Shown here: positions 50,062 through 58,656 of the stretch, piece after piece
Layout of the letters: the number at the start of each line of letters is the position of its first letter
How positions within the stretch are numbered: the stretch's first letter is position 1
Origin: a virus
Reading direction: 5' to 3' (one strand)
Virus record (IMG/VR): IMGVR_UViG_3300025872_000062
Coordinates: 1-59,370 of that record
DNA: 59,370 nt
Program-made: the position numbers and the translations under genes
Notes under the pieces: generated by a model
Told to the model about the DNA's origin: nothing
The model's input: the letters and a program-made list of their open reading frames with translations, nothing else
The model's database searches: none

Positions 50062-52259
50062 TGGCAATCCAAGACATGATCAGCCAGTTGATGAAACAGC
50101 AGATCAAAAGCAAGAACAGGATGACTGCCCTTAGTCAGCCGTCTCCTATGGGCATGCCTGGATCTATTCCTTCAGAAGATCTGAATCTTATCGATCCAGA
50201 AGATCTTGGCATTGATCACAACTCGCAAGATTGGATTAACCAGCCAGAGATCGATGAAGAAGAAGAACGCAGGATTACCACCTATGTTCGCCAATCTTTT
50301 GATGAAGCATATAGGGCCAGGCAGGAAATGGAGTTGGAATGGGCCTTGGCTACTGCTTTTTTCGAGGGAAGGCAATGGCTGCGAATCTCTAGCACAACGC
50401 GTAATTTGATTCAACTGCAAAATCCAAGTGAACCTAATCGGTATATGATTGTGCAGAAAATGCGTCCGCTAATTGACGGCGTGGTCGGTAAGCTTACGCA
50501 AGTTTCACCAGACGCATATGCAATTCCTCTATCGGATACTGAGCGTGACAGGAATGCTTCGGACGAAGCAAATATCATTTGTCAGCATTTCAATAGGAAG
50601 TTTGGTCGAGAAACACAGTTGAAAGAACGGGTGCGATGGGCATGCGTCTGCGGCACCAGTTATTTGAAAATCTATTGGGATTCAAAAGGCATTCAGACAG
50701 TTCCGTTTTTTGATATGGAAACTGGTGAAGTTGGTGGCTTCAAGCAGATGTCGGTTGGCGATGTCCGCGAAGAAATTCTTCCTGCCTTTGATGTGTTTGT
50801 TGATCCCACTGCCAAACGCGATGAAGATATCCGCTGGTTGATTCATGCATCTGTGCGCCCTTTGTCCTGGTTTGTGGACTCTTATGGCGATAGGGGTAAG
50901 TCTGTTAGCGCAGATGCATTGTCAGGACAAAGCAGTAGCTACATTGATGCTTACCTTGAAGGTGGAAATGGCAGTGGCAATGGCTGGGTTCCGCCATCCA
51001 CTTCCAGAATGGGCCAGATAGAAAGTCGTAAAAAAGCAGCAGTTGTTTACGAATATTGGGAAAAGCCAAATGAGCAATATCCCAAAGGCCGCTACATCGT
51101 TTCTACCAACACTGCCCTTCTCTATGCTGGAAATTGGCCGTATGAGAAGAAGGATAAGTTTCCGTTTGTTCCTTTGCGATGGCAACCTAGGGCAGGAACT
51201 GTCTATGGGTATTCCCTAGGATATGATCTCTGCCCACTGCAGCAAACGTATAACCGGATTTATAGTCGGCTTCTTGAACAGTTTGAGAGCCAAAAAGACT
51301 ATGTGATGATCCAGAAACTATCTGGCGTTGGGGCAGATGCATTCAATAATCAATCAGATGACGTTGTTGATAGCAATCGTATCTATCGTAAAATTTATTA
51401 TAATCAAGCAACTGCACCTCCTACGATTGTTCGTGCTCCTGGCGTTGGTGGAGATCTTTTCCCAATGCTCCAGTTGCTTGAAAAAGACATGATGGATATT
51501 GCTGGCTTGCATGATGTAAGCCAGGGAATGGCTCAAGCTGGAACTCCCGCAGAAAGCGTGAGGCTACTTCAACGTGCAGATAACACGCAACATTCGTTCA
51601 TTAGGGCAGATATTGAAATTTCAAATGCCGAAATCAAAGAATGGGAAGTTGCACTTGTTGCCCAGTATGGCGTTGCTCCGTTCGTTGGTCAAATGCAAGA
51701 GCCGCAAGACCCTGCCAATGAAATGAGGAGTGGCGTAATTACCTTCGACCATATTCGCGATGGAGGTCAATATCGAATCGAATATGTTCCTGGCTCTGCT
51801 CAAGAAGATAGCCCAGATCAGAAATTGCAAAAACTAATGGCGTTCAGGCAAATGGGATTGTTCGGAGATCCTGCTGATCCAGCCACAAATATGCTTGTAA
51901 TCAAAATGCTGAAACTTCCTGATACGACGTTGATTATGGAGCATTTGGAACAGCAGCAACAAAAATTCCAAATGATGCAGCAAATGGCTATGGAACAAGC
52001 TCAGGCGCAAAATGCTCCCAAGAATGGATTTGATCCAGAAGCGGAGCAAATGAAAGCCCAGCTTGATATTGAAAAAATTCAAGCTCAAGTCGGCGCAAAA
52101 ATGAATGCCGATTTGGAAAAACTTCGAGAAAAATCACGCCTTGCCCAGGAAAATGATGCTTCCAAGGCAATGGTGAATCTTTCTCAGGAGACTCTTCGGA
52201 AAAATATTTTTCCTGAAGAGGTTGACCGGGGTGGCGAAAACACCAATAGGAAACAATAA
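50061..52259 (+). CDS. Portal protein
   Basis: 732 residues. The N-terminal region (RQEMELEWALATAFFEGRQW, IVQKMRPLIDGVVGKLTQVS), CGTSYLKIYWDSKG and QQTYNRIYSRLLEQFESQKD have the pattern of podoviral portal proteins. A helical Met/Gln-rich C-terminus follows (EHLEQQQQKFQMMQQMAMEQ), suggesting a barrel-type tail. Placed between terL and scaffold as expected. Forms the DNA entry ring. Confidence 0.88.
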   Translation: MAIQDMISQLMKQQIKSKNRMTALSQPSPMGMPGSIPSEDLNLIDPEDLGIDHNSQDWINQPEIDEEEERRITTYVRQSFDEAYRARQEMELEWALATAFFEGRQWLRISSTTRNLIQLQNPSEPNRYMIVQKMRPLIDGVVGKLTQVSPDAYAIPLSDTERDRNASDEANIICQHFNRKFGRETQLKERVRWACVCGTSYLKIYWDSKGIQTVPFFDMETGEVGGFKQMSVGDVREEILPAFDVFVDPTAKRDEDIRWLIHASVRPLSWFVDSYGDRGKSVSADALSGQSSSYIDAYLEGGNGSGNGWVPPSTSRMGQIESRKKAAVVYEYWEKPNEQYPKGRYIVSTNTALLYAGNWPYEKKDKFPFVPLRWQPRAGTVYGYSLGYDLCPLQQTYNRIYSRLLEQFESQKDYVMIQKLSGVGADAFNNQSDDVVDSNRIYRKIYYNQATAPPTIVRAPGVGGDLFPMLQLLEKDMMDIAGLHDVSQGMAQAGTPAESVRLLQRADNTQHSFIRADIEISNAEIKEWEVALVAQYGVAPFVGQMQEPQDPANEMRSGVITFDHIRDGGQYRIEYVPGSAQEDSPDQKLQKLMAFRQMGLFGDPADPATNMLVIKMLKLPDTTLIMEHLEQQQQKFQMMQQMAMEQAQAQNAPKNGFDPEAEQMKAQLDIEKIQAQVGAKMNADLEKLREKSRLAQENDASKAMVNLSQETLRKNIFPEEVDRGGENTNRKQ

Positions 52260-52264
52260 TTACA

Positions 52265-53125
52265 ATGTCTGAAGAGATGGTGATGCATACACCCGATTCA
52301 CCAGCGGGTGCTTCTGACGATTATGGCGTTGGTAATGCCATATTGGACATGGTTCAGGATACCGTCGGTCCTGAATCTTTTGCCGAAGACGTAAATGATA
52401 CGGCTGTCCAGGATGGGTCATATTCTGAGGATCAGTACGATCCGTATGACCTGCTAGGTGTTGAGCAACCTAACACCGCGTATTCGGAATTCAATGATCC
52501 GAATCCTGTTCCTTACGAACGCTTTCGCGAAGTAAATGAACGAGCGAAGGCAGCAAACGAACAACTATCTCGTTGGGGCCAGGTCATTCAAGAATTTGAG
52601 CGACAGGGTTTCAATAGTGCCGATGATGTAAATCTTGCTCTTGCGCGACAGCAACAGGCCGCGCAGGAACAAGCGATTGTAAATCGGTATCGAGATCTGG
52701 AACAGCAGGAACTCATTGATCCCGAAACTGGCAAGCTTCAAATGGAAGCTGAATTGGAACGATTCCGATATCAGCAAGCCATGCAGGAAGTAAGTCAGTA
52801 CATGATTGAGCAACAAAAATCTCAAGCGTTGAGCCAATATCCTCTTGCTCAACGCAACCAGGCTTCTGTTGATCAATTGGTTAGTCGCGGACTTGATCCT
52901 GTCGATGCTGCGCGCATTGTGCATGACCAGGTTGAGCAGCTCACCAAAGCATTGGTTCCAGAACTCGTCCAGCGCCTGAATCAAGGACGGCAAGCGCCAA
53001 CCCCAACTAGTACCAGGCAAACGGTACGAGCCACTGTTTCCAATGGAGGACAGCAACAGGCGCAAGGTGGTCGATCCACTTTGAGTCAGTTGCTTGGTAT
53101 TTCACGCAACAGACAATCCATCTGA
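52265..53125 (+). CDS. Scaffolding protein
   Basis: 286 residues, acidic N-terminus (SEEMVMHTPDSPAGASDDYG), Gln/Glu-rich coiled coil (residues about 90-190; RQQQAAQEQAIVNRYRDLEQ) and a basic, Gly/Gln C-terminus (GGQQQAQGGRSTLSQLLG). This acidic-coiled-coil-basic order between portal and capsid is that of scaffold proteins, whose C-terminus docks to the capsid protein. No protease is seen. Confidence 0.82.
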   Translation: MSEEMVMHTPDSPAGASDDYGVGNAILDMVQDTVGPESFAEDVNDTAVQDGSYSEDQYDPYDLLGVEQPNTAYSEFNDPNPVPYERFREVNERAKAANEQLSRWGQVIQEFERQGFNSADDVNLALARQQQAAQEQAIVNRYRDLEQQELIDPETGKLQMEAELERFRYQQAMQEVSQYMIEQQKSQALSQYPLAQRNQASVDQLVSRGLDPVDAARIVHDQVEQLTKALVPELVQRLNQGRQAPTPTSTRQTVRATVSNGGQQQAQGGRSTLSQLLGISRNRQSI

Positions 53126-53136
53126 GGTAGAAAACA

Positions 53137-54162
53137 ATGGCTATTGACTTCAATGGTGCTTTGACGCTTGCGGACCATGCGTCTCTCAGCAACGATCCGC
53201 TCGTCAAGGAAATCACCAAATCTCTTCACAAGACCTGGAATGCCCTTAAGGACATTCCGTTGTTTACGTCCCCGACTCTTAAGCAGGTCGGTATGCGTTA
53301 TCTCAACAGCAATATCCCGCAGCCCAACTGGACCGGTGTCAATTCCGAGCCTGTTGCTGTCAAGGGCAAGCCGAAGAGCTATGAAGAATCCATGTATCTT
53401 GTTCGTAACAAGATTCTTGTGGATCACATTTTGCTCGATCAGCCGACCAATATTATTGATCCTATTGAAGCGCAGGTGCAGATCTTCCTTGAAGGTTTTG
53501 CCTATGACTTCAACGACAAGTTCATCAACAACAATCCGGCCTCTCCTGCTGCTGGAAACTCTGCTGATTGTTTCCCTGGACTTGCATATCGCATGGACAA
53601 TTTTGCGGACTACGATATCCCCTCTGAAATGGATATTGCCGCCACTGGTGGTTCCGCTGACTTGTTCACGAACACGTCCACTTCGGCCAACAACTTTATC
53701 TTCAAGCTCCAGGAACTTCTTGACAACATGAATGCTCCTGATGGCGATGGTGTTGTCCTGTATATGAACGAAGCCACGAAGCGACGCATTGAACTCAACA
53801 TCCGTGTCATGGGCATTGGTGCTGGTTTCGATATGACGCAGGATTCGTTTGATCGGCCTGTGGAAAAGTACAAGAATGCGACTGTTCGTACTGTTGGGCG
53901 CAAGGCTGATGGCGTCACGTCCGTTATTGCGGACAACCTGAACAACGGCGTTGCCGGTGATGCTGGCAAGTGTACGCATATCTATGCCGTCCGATATGGC
54001 ACTGGTTATGTTCAGGGTTGGCAGAGCGGCCCGTTCAAGCCGACTTATCTTGGGCTGTCCAAGGAAAATGGCATTATGCACAATGTCGTTTTCGACTGGG
54101 GCGTGGGACTCTGGGTTCCCCATACCCGAGCCATTGGGCGTCTTAAGGTTCGCGTTTCGTAA
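53137..54162 (+). CDS. Major capsid protein
   Basis: 341 residues, ATG after GAGGTAGAAAACA. Features of an HK97-fold capsid protein: long N-arm with SLHKTWNALKDIPLFTSPTL, E-loop-like GKPKSYEESMYLVRNK, spine-helix region, LYMNEATKRRIELNIRVMG and a C-terminal GLWVPHTRAIGRLKVRV. Follows scaffold directly. Codon choice is more GC-ending than in its neighbours, as expected for a highly expressed gene. Confidence 0.9.
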   Translation: MAIDFNGALTLADHASLSNDPLVKEITKSLHKTWNALKDIPLFTSPTLKQVGMRYLNSNIPQPNWTGVNSEPVAVKGKPKSYEESMYLVRNKILVDHILLDQPTNIIDPIEAQVQIFLEGFAYDFNDKFINNNPASPAAGNSADCFPGLAYRMDNFADYDIPSEMDIAATGGSADLFTNTSTSANNFIFKLQELLDNMNAPDGDGVVLYMNEATKRRIELNIRVMGIGAGFDMTQDSFDRPVEKYKNATVRTVGRKADGVTSVIADNLNNGVAGDAGKCTHIYAVRYGTGYVQGWQSGPFKPTYLGLSKENGIMHNVVFDWGVGLWVPHTRAIGRLKVRVS

Positions 54163-54180
54163 CCTTAAAGGAGATCAATT

Positions 54181-55062
54181 ATGGCAAGGGATGGAAAACT
54201 TGTTTTCCGATTTGTCCAGACTGCTGCTGGTAACAACCAGTTGGCTATTGTCAATTACGGCAATAGCTCGACTGCCAGCACGGGGGCATTTATCGGTTCT
54301 GTAACTGCGGCGTCTACTGCGTCCCAATGGGTTCGCGGAACCAGTAACTCCCTTAACCGATCTGGTTTTCGCAATACGAGTGCTGATCAATCGATTATTG
54401 TCTCCGGTGAAACGTCGGCAATTACGAGTGATCCTGCAATTGCTGGCGATACGTCCTATGCGTATGAATACGTTCGTATTCGTTACGCTCCTGTTGGGCC
54501 GTTGAATACTACGAACAATACGTTTGAATTGTATTTGGAAGCGGCTTCTGACAGTGGTACTGGCACTGCTGGTTCCGACTGGACGATTGCTGGATCGGCT
54601 GTGCCGATTAGTCCAATTGCCTCGTATGCCACCACGGTTTCGACTGCTGCTGGTGTTGTGGCAGGAGTTGTCAATACGGCTACTGCCCACGGCCTGGCTG
54701 CTGGGCAAGTGCTGTTTGCACAAGCTGCTGGTACTGGTTACGGCGCGAGTGAACCTTTGTTTGTTATTACTCAGCCGAGCAACGCTACCTTCAGCAGCCC
54801 GAGCACGCAGTTTGGGCTTACCAAGGTGCCTGGAAGCAATGCCGTCGACACGTCGTTGTCCTCTGCTGCTTCTGCGCAAACGTTTGACCGCTCTGGGGCA
54901 TCGCGAATCATCACGTTGCCCTTGATGATGACTACCAAGCCTTGGGTCCGCATTGCTTATCGGGTTCTTCCGTCCAGCACTGCAACCAATGCTCGGTACT
55001 CTGGAGTCTGGTTGGACAACTGCTTCCTCACTCGCGGTCGAGACAACTCGGCTACCTTCTAA
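54181..55062 (+). CDS. Capsid-associated protein, paralogue A (decoration candidate)
   Basis: 293 residues with AAAGGAG upstream. Beta-rich, Ser/Thr/Ala-rich, with the blocks ARDGKLVFRFVQTAAGNNQL, AIAGDTSYAYEYVRIRYAPVG and DSGTGTAGSDWTIAG that recur in the 55116 gene. The location right after the capsid gene suggests a decoration or head-completion protein present in high copy. Family unassigned. Confidence 0.6.
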   Translation: MARDGKLVFRFVQTAAGNNQLAIVNYGNSSTASTGAFIGSVTAASTASQWVRGTSNSLNRSGFRNTSADQSIIVSGETSAITSDPAIAGDTSYAYEYVRIRYAPVGPLNTTNNTFELYLEAASDSGTGTAGSDWTIAGSAVPISPIASYATTVSTAAGVVAGVVNTATAHGLAAGQVLFAQAAGTGYGASEPLFVITQPSNATFSSPSTQFGLTKVPGSNAVDTSLSSAASAQTFDRSGASRIITLPLMMTTKPWVRIAYRVLPSSTATNARYSGVWLDNCFLTRGRDNSATF

Positions 55063-55069
55063 TAGGTGA

Positions 55070-55100
55070 CAGGGGCAAGGTGTAATGCATCTTGCCCCTG
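55070..55100 (+). terminator. 10-bp hairpin between the two paralogues
   Basis: CAGGGGCAAG/CTTGCCCCTG with an 11-base loop. It has no U tract and its right arm abuts the SD AAGG of the next gene, so it more likely lowers translation of the second copy or acts as a processing site. Confidence 0.65.
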
Positions 55101-55115
55101 CAAGGAAAATACAAA

Positions 55116-56432
55116 ATGGCGCGAGATAATGAACTGAGGCTGACGTTTTCCGATGTTAGCGCAACGACAAACGTTGCCGGCGTTGATCGAGATGTTACGT
55201 CCTCTCCGTATCGAGGTGGCCTTGTCACCTTGGTTACCACTGCTAATCAGTGGGCAGTCGGTTATTCCGATGCTCTTAACTTTACTCATTGGCGAAATCA
55301 AGTTGCTGATATTAGCAACTTGACTACCAGTACTCCCACTACAGCGATTGCGGGAGATCCTATTCTTTCTAACGGAACTGCACTTTCTGAATATTATATT
55401 CGGACTGCGGTTGCTCCGGTTGGATTGATGGGTCCGTCTGATGTTCAGATTATTGCCCAGGCGGCAAATGATACTGGAGCTGGAACTGCTGGAACTGCTT
55501 TTGCAGCTATTTCCAATCCTGTGAACATTCCAGCAAATGCCAGTGCAATTACCGCTAACTTCAGTCTTGCTAGCCCGACTGTTGTTACTCCGACTGCTGG
55601 TAGTGTTCCTGCATCTGGAAGCATTGTCATTTTCACCGCACTTGGTGGTGGCGTTGGTCCTGTTGTGCGTATTCCATATATTGTCCTGCAACAGTCGGCT
55701 ACGACGTTTACGATGGTATCCACTCTTGGTGGAACTACGGGAATTAACGCAAGTACCGGTGGAACTAGTGCTACCCTTCTTGCAGGAAACAATGCTACTG
55801 GGATTACCCCAACTAGTGTTGCTAGCGACAGGATTGTCTTTACTGAAACGCTTGCAGTCGGAGATACAATTATCTTTGGTAATGTTGGTAGCATTGTAGG
55901 AATTACTGCTGGAACGCTTTACTATGTGGTTGCAGTTACTTCAACTGGAGTTCAAATTGCAACCTCTTCCGGTGGCTCGGCAATTACTGGCCTTGGAACT
56001 ACGCTCGGCACTCCGTTTGCTGGGAAGGTCAACATTGCAAATACTGCTGCAACGTTTGTTTCCAGCGTTGCGAGCAATGTGATTACCACTACTGCTCCCC
56101 ACGGCTTGTCCGTTGGACAGATGGTTGTTGCCACTACTACTGCGGGTTCCCTTGCTGCTGGTCAGGGTTACTATGTGAATACGGTGCCTTCTGCAACTAC
56201 ATTCACTGTTTCCGCTACGGTTGGTGGATCTACTGCAACGGTAACTGCAACTCCTGGGAATCTGTTTGTTGGACGTCCTCCGCGTTTGGTTATGACGCAA
56301 GTTGGGATGACTACTCGTCCTTGGCTGCGTGTTGCTGTTCAGCAGCTCAACAGTTCTGCTGTTCAGGATGGCTATGTGATGTTCTATAATGCGGACATCT
56401 CTGTTGGCCGTGATGGATCGATGGCAGGCTAA
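55116..56432 (+). CDS. Capsid-associated protein, paralogue B
   Basis: 438 residues from the ATG at 55116; an in-frame start at 55092 lies in the hairpin and lacks an SD. The first 150 residues parallel the 54181 product (ARDNELRLTFSDVSATTNVA; AIAGDPILSNGTALSEYYIR). It adds HGLSVGQMVV...GYYVNTVPSATTFTVS modules that also occur in the large tail protein. A longer decoration or tail-associated relative. Stop overlaps the next ATG (TAATG). Confidence 0.6.
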   Translation: MARDNELRLTFSDVSATTNVAGVDRDVTSSPYRGGLVTLVTTANQWAVGYSDALNFTHWRNQVADISNLTTSTPTTAIAGDPILSNGTALSEYYIRTAVAPVGLMGPSDVQIIAQAANDTGAGTAGTAFAAISNPVNIPANASAITANFSLASPTVVTPTAGSVPASGSIVIFTALGGGVGPVVRIPYIVLQQSATTFTMVSTLGGTTGINASTGGTSATLLAGNNATGITPTSVASDRIVFTETLAVGDTIIFGNVGSIVGITAGTLYYVVAVTSTGVQIATSSGGSAITGLGTTLGTPFAGKVNIANTAATFVSSVASNVITTTAPHGLSVGQMVVATTTAGSLAAGQGYYVNTVPSATTFTVSATVGGSTATVTATPGNLFVGRPPRLVMTQVGMTTRPWLRVAVQQLNSSAVQDGYVMFYNADISVGRDGSMAG

Positions 56433-57082
56433 TGACAAGGGCGCAACTCAAACAACGAATTAGGGTTCTTGGTTCAAACCTATTCAATACAGGTGCGGAC
56501 CAAGACCCATTCGGGCTTGACTTGCTCCTTATCGAACAGGCCAACCAAATAGCCCGTCAAACGGACTGCTTGGTTGGCCGTCGATATCTAGATCTTGTAG
56601 CTGGAGAAGACGAATACTGCTCTCCAGATATTTATAAGATTCGTGGCATCTTCTATTTGGATGGAACCGACTACACTCGTTTGAGGCAGGTCACCTTTTC
56701 ATCCAAACAGTTTGATGATAATCGCAACGATACAACAGCTTCAACTCCCGATGTCTGCGCTGTCTACGGAATGAACCGTATTCGTCTTAAGCCAGCTCCT
56801 AGTGAAGCAGTTACAAGCGGATTGATGATTGAAGGGTATTGCCAGCCTGGAAATATATGGCAATACAATTCCAGTGGAACTATAGATACTGGCGTTCCTA
56901 CAGAAGACCATGAGTGCCCGTTGCCAGACGTAGCGCAAGATTGCCTTGTGTATGCAGTGCTACATGCCCGTTCTGTGCAATTGCGTGATCAGGCTGGGAT
57001 TGCACTCTACATGCAGGAATACCGACAGCGACTTGGTGATGTCGAGGCTTTTGCTGCGATTTACCATACAAGGATGGCATAA
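56432..57082 (+). CDS. Head-tail connector (adaptor) protein 1
   Basis: 216 residues. Pattern of podoviral adaptor proteins: TRAQLKQRIRVLGSNLFNTG, EQANQIARQTDCLVGRRYLD, EDEYCSPDIYKIRGIFYLDG and a helical end (CPLPDVAQDCLVYAVLHARS). The hydrophobic start of such adaptors docks to the portal. Placed just before a second connector-like gene. Confidence 0.75.
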   Translation: MTRAQLKQRIRVLGSNLFNTGADQDPFGLDLLLIEQANQIARQTDCLVGRRYLDLVAGEDEYCSPDIYKIRGIFYLDGTDYTRLRQVTFSSKQFDDNRNDTTASTPDVCAVYGMNRIRLKPAPSEAVTSGLMIEGYCQPGNIWQYNSSGTIDTGVPTEDHECPLPDVAQDCLVYAVLHARSVQLRDQAGIALYMQEYRQRLGDVEAFAAIYHTRMA

Positions 57083-57790
57083 ATGGCTACGCTTGCTGAA
57101 CTGGAGAACGATACACTCATCCTCCTAAACGAAGCAACTGGCAGCGTCCTTGGCGATCTACCCAATGGTACTGGTGGCACTACAATTGCCACGCTGACCA
57201 CCATTGATCAGTACCTGAACGAAGCACAGTACGAGATGGCGCGTTCTTGCGTCTACATTCCCGGCACACAGACGTTCACGGGATTCACTGGAACTGACCT
57301 TACTCTGACTTCAGTGTGGCATCCAATGTCGGTAGCCATTGCTGGATCGGCATTGCAACATACCAGTGATGCAAGGCTTCGTGCATGGCAACCAAACTTT
57401 GAAGTCTTTACCGGTACATTCACCCTTCCGAATGGTGGAACAACAACCGATCCTTACTACTGGTATAGGAAAGACCCGTTGGTTGTACGGGTATTCCCTT
57501 CTGCCACAAACAAAACCATTGTCGTAAACGGAGTTTCTATTCCTACGGCAATTACAACGTCCTGCACCTTCGCACCAGACGATGTGCTGCGTAATACGCT
57601 CCCCGTATACGCCGCAATGAAACTGGCTATGAAGAATCTGGACGATCCTAGCCTCGCACCGCGAATTCAGCTTTGGCGCGAATGGTGGTTCGATTCGTGC
57701 ATGAGGCTATGGAATAATCTTGACTCGTCGTTGAAGATGGAAGGTAGCCCTTACCAGCAACCACCAGTGGCTCCTCCCGCTGCTAAGTGA
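57083..57790 (+). CDS. Head-tail connector (adaptor) protein 2
   Basis: 235 residues, ATG abutting the previous TAA. ATLAELENDTLILLNEATGS, TIDQYLNEAQYEMARSCVYI, LTSVWHPMSVAIAGSALQHT and a helical C-terminus (VYAAMKLAMKNLDDPSLAPR) resemble the preceding adaptor in architecture, so the pair may form consecutive rings. Ends with a Pro-rich tail. Confidence 0.7.
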   Translation: MATLAELENDTLILLNEATGSVLGDLPNGTGGTTIATLTTIDQYLNEAQYEMARSCVYIPGTQTFTGFTGTDLTLTSVWHPMSVAIAGSALQHTSDARLRAWQPNFEVFTGTFTLPNGGTTTDPYYWYRKDPLVVRVFPSATNKTIVVNGVSIPTAITTSCTFAPDDVLRNTLPVYAAMKLAMKNLDDPSLAPRIQLWREWWFDSCMRLWNNLDSSLKMEGSPYQQPPVAPPAAK

Positions 57791-57798
57791 GGTTACTG

Positions 57799-58026
57799 AT
57801 GCATATTGATTCTGGTTGGGCTGCTGTATTTATGATGGCCCTTATCGCCATCATTGGCGGCATAGGCAAGTTGATCCACATGATGTATCGCATGGAGAGC
57901 GAACTCGGTGGTACTTCCGCTGTCATCAAGGACCATAGCCGACGTCTCGAGATCGTCGAGAAGGAAATCAATTCTCTCCTGGCAGTCGTGACTAGGCTCT
58001 ATGCGGATGTTGGAAAAAAACCGTGA
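57799..58026 (+). CDS. Small membrane protein with coiled coil, holin candidate 1
   Basis: 75 residues from the ATG at 57799 with GAGG nearby. One N-terminal TM segment (AAVFMMALIAIIGGIGKLIH) and a coiled-coil tail with a heptad pattern (HSRRLEIVEKEINSLLAVVT). Single-TM plus coiled coil is common in phage holin/antiholin and spanin-like proteins. Its TGA overlaps the GTG of the next gene (GTGA). The lysis enzyme is far away at 41389. Confidence 0.6.
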   Translation: MHIDSGWAAVFMMALIAIIGGIGKLIHMMYRMESELGGTSAVIKDHSRRLEIVEKEINSLLAVVTRLYADVGKKP

Positions 58027-58121
58027 AGCAACTCATCTCCAATGTCGTCTGGGCCATATGCGTAGTAGGGTGTATCTTCACCGCATATACATTCATCATG
58101 GCCTTCCTTCAGTGGGAATAG
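58023..58121 (+). CDS. 32-residue transmembrane peptide
   Basis: GTG at 58023 in a GTGA overlap with the upstream stop; too short for usual calling. The sequence MKQLISNVVWAICVVGCIFT, then AYTFIMAFLQWE is almost a bare TM helix. It is translationally tied to the 75-residue gene and the 87-residue gene that follows. Candidate accessory lysis (holin/antiholin) peptide. Confidence 0.55.
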   Translation: MKQLISNVVWAICVVGCIFTAYTFIMAFLQWE

Positions 58122-58128
58122 ACTATCC

Positions 58129-58392
58129 ATGAAGAACATATCCATCAAAAGGCTAATCACGGTTATCGTGGCAACTATTATTGCTGTCTCTGCTCCTGCC
58201 ATGCAGAGTGCCTTCGCAAAGCCTGTGCCAGAAACCGCAGGTGTGGAGGAACTCACAGTGCGGTTCAAGCTTGGCATCATGATGGCTATGAATAATCTAA
58301 TCCCGGCATTGATCGGAACGCTGATGGCGTTTTTTACACGCGCAGATAAGAACGAGCCTGTGTTTGCGCTATCCCAGAAGGCTGGCGAATAA
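58129..58392 (+). CDS. Small secreted/membrane protein, holin candidate 2
   Basis: 87 residues. Basic N-terminus and hydrophobic core with a signal-peptide-like end (RLITVIVATIIAVSAPAMQS, cleavable after AFA), followed by a second hydrophobic stretch (MAMNNLIPALIGTLMAFFTR). Topology fits a two-TM holin or a small exported virion protein. Part of the membrane-protein cluster at 57799-58392. Confidence 0.6.
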   Translation: MKNISIKRLITVIVATIIAVSAPAMQSAFAKPVPETAGVEELTVRFKLGIMMAMNNLIPALIGTLMAFFTRADKNEPVFALSQKAGE

Positions 58393-58656
58393 ATGGCGTC
58401 CTCGATTACGCTTGTGCAACGGATTGATGCTCCAGACGGTAGCATCACGTTCAAATTCAGCGACAAAAGCGGTATCGGTTTCCAAAGCGAGGCTGATCTG
58501 ATTAGTTATCAGGCCAATGCGGAATCGAATGTCGTGTCAATTGACGATTTGAAGCGGTACTTGATCTGCTGGTCTGGCCGCAATGGCCGGAAGGTAAACA
58601 AGACGGCGACGTACGACATCACGAACAACGCCGGAAACATCGTCAGGATACAGTAA
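58393..58656 (+). CDS. Small beta-rich protein ahead of the fibre genes
   Basis: 87 residues, ATG directly after the previous TAA. Soluble (SITLVQRIDAPDGSITFKFS; SYQANAESNVVSIDDLKRYL), ending NAGNIVRIQ. Its final 49 bases recur exactly at position 1. Unknown; probably a small tail or adsorption accessory protein because of its place. Confidence 0.6.
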   Translation: MASSITLVQRIDAPDGSITFKFSDKSGIGFQSEADLISYQANAESNVVSIDDLKRYLICWSGRNGRKVNKTATYDITNNAGNIVRIQ

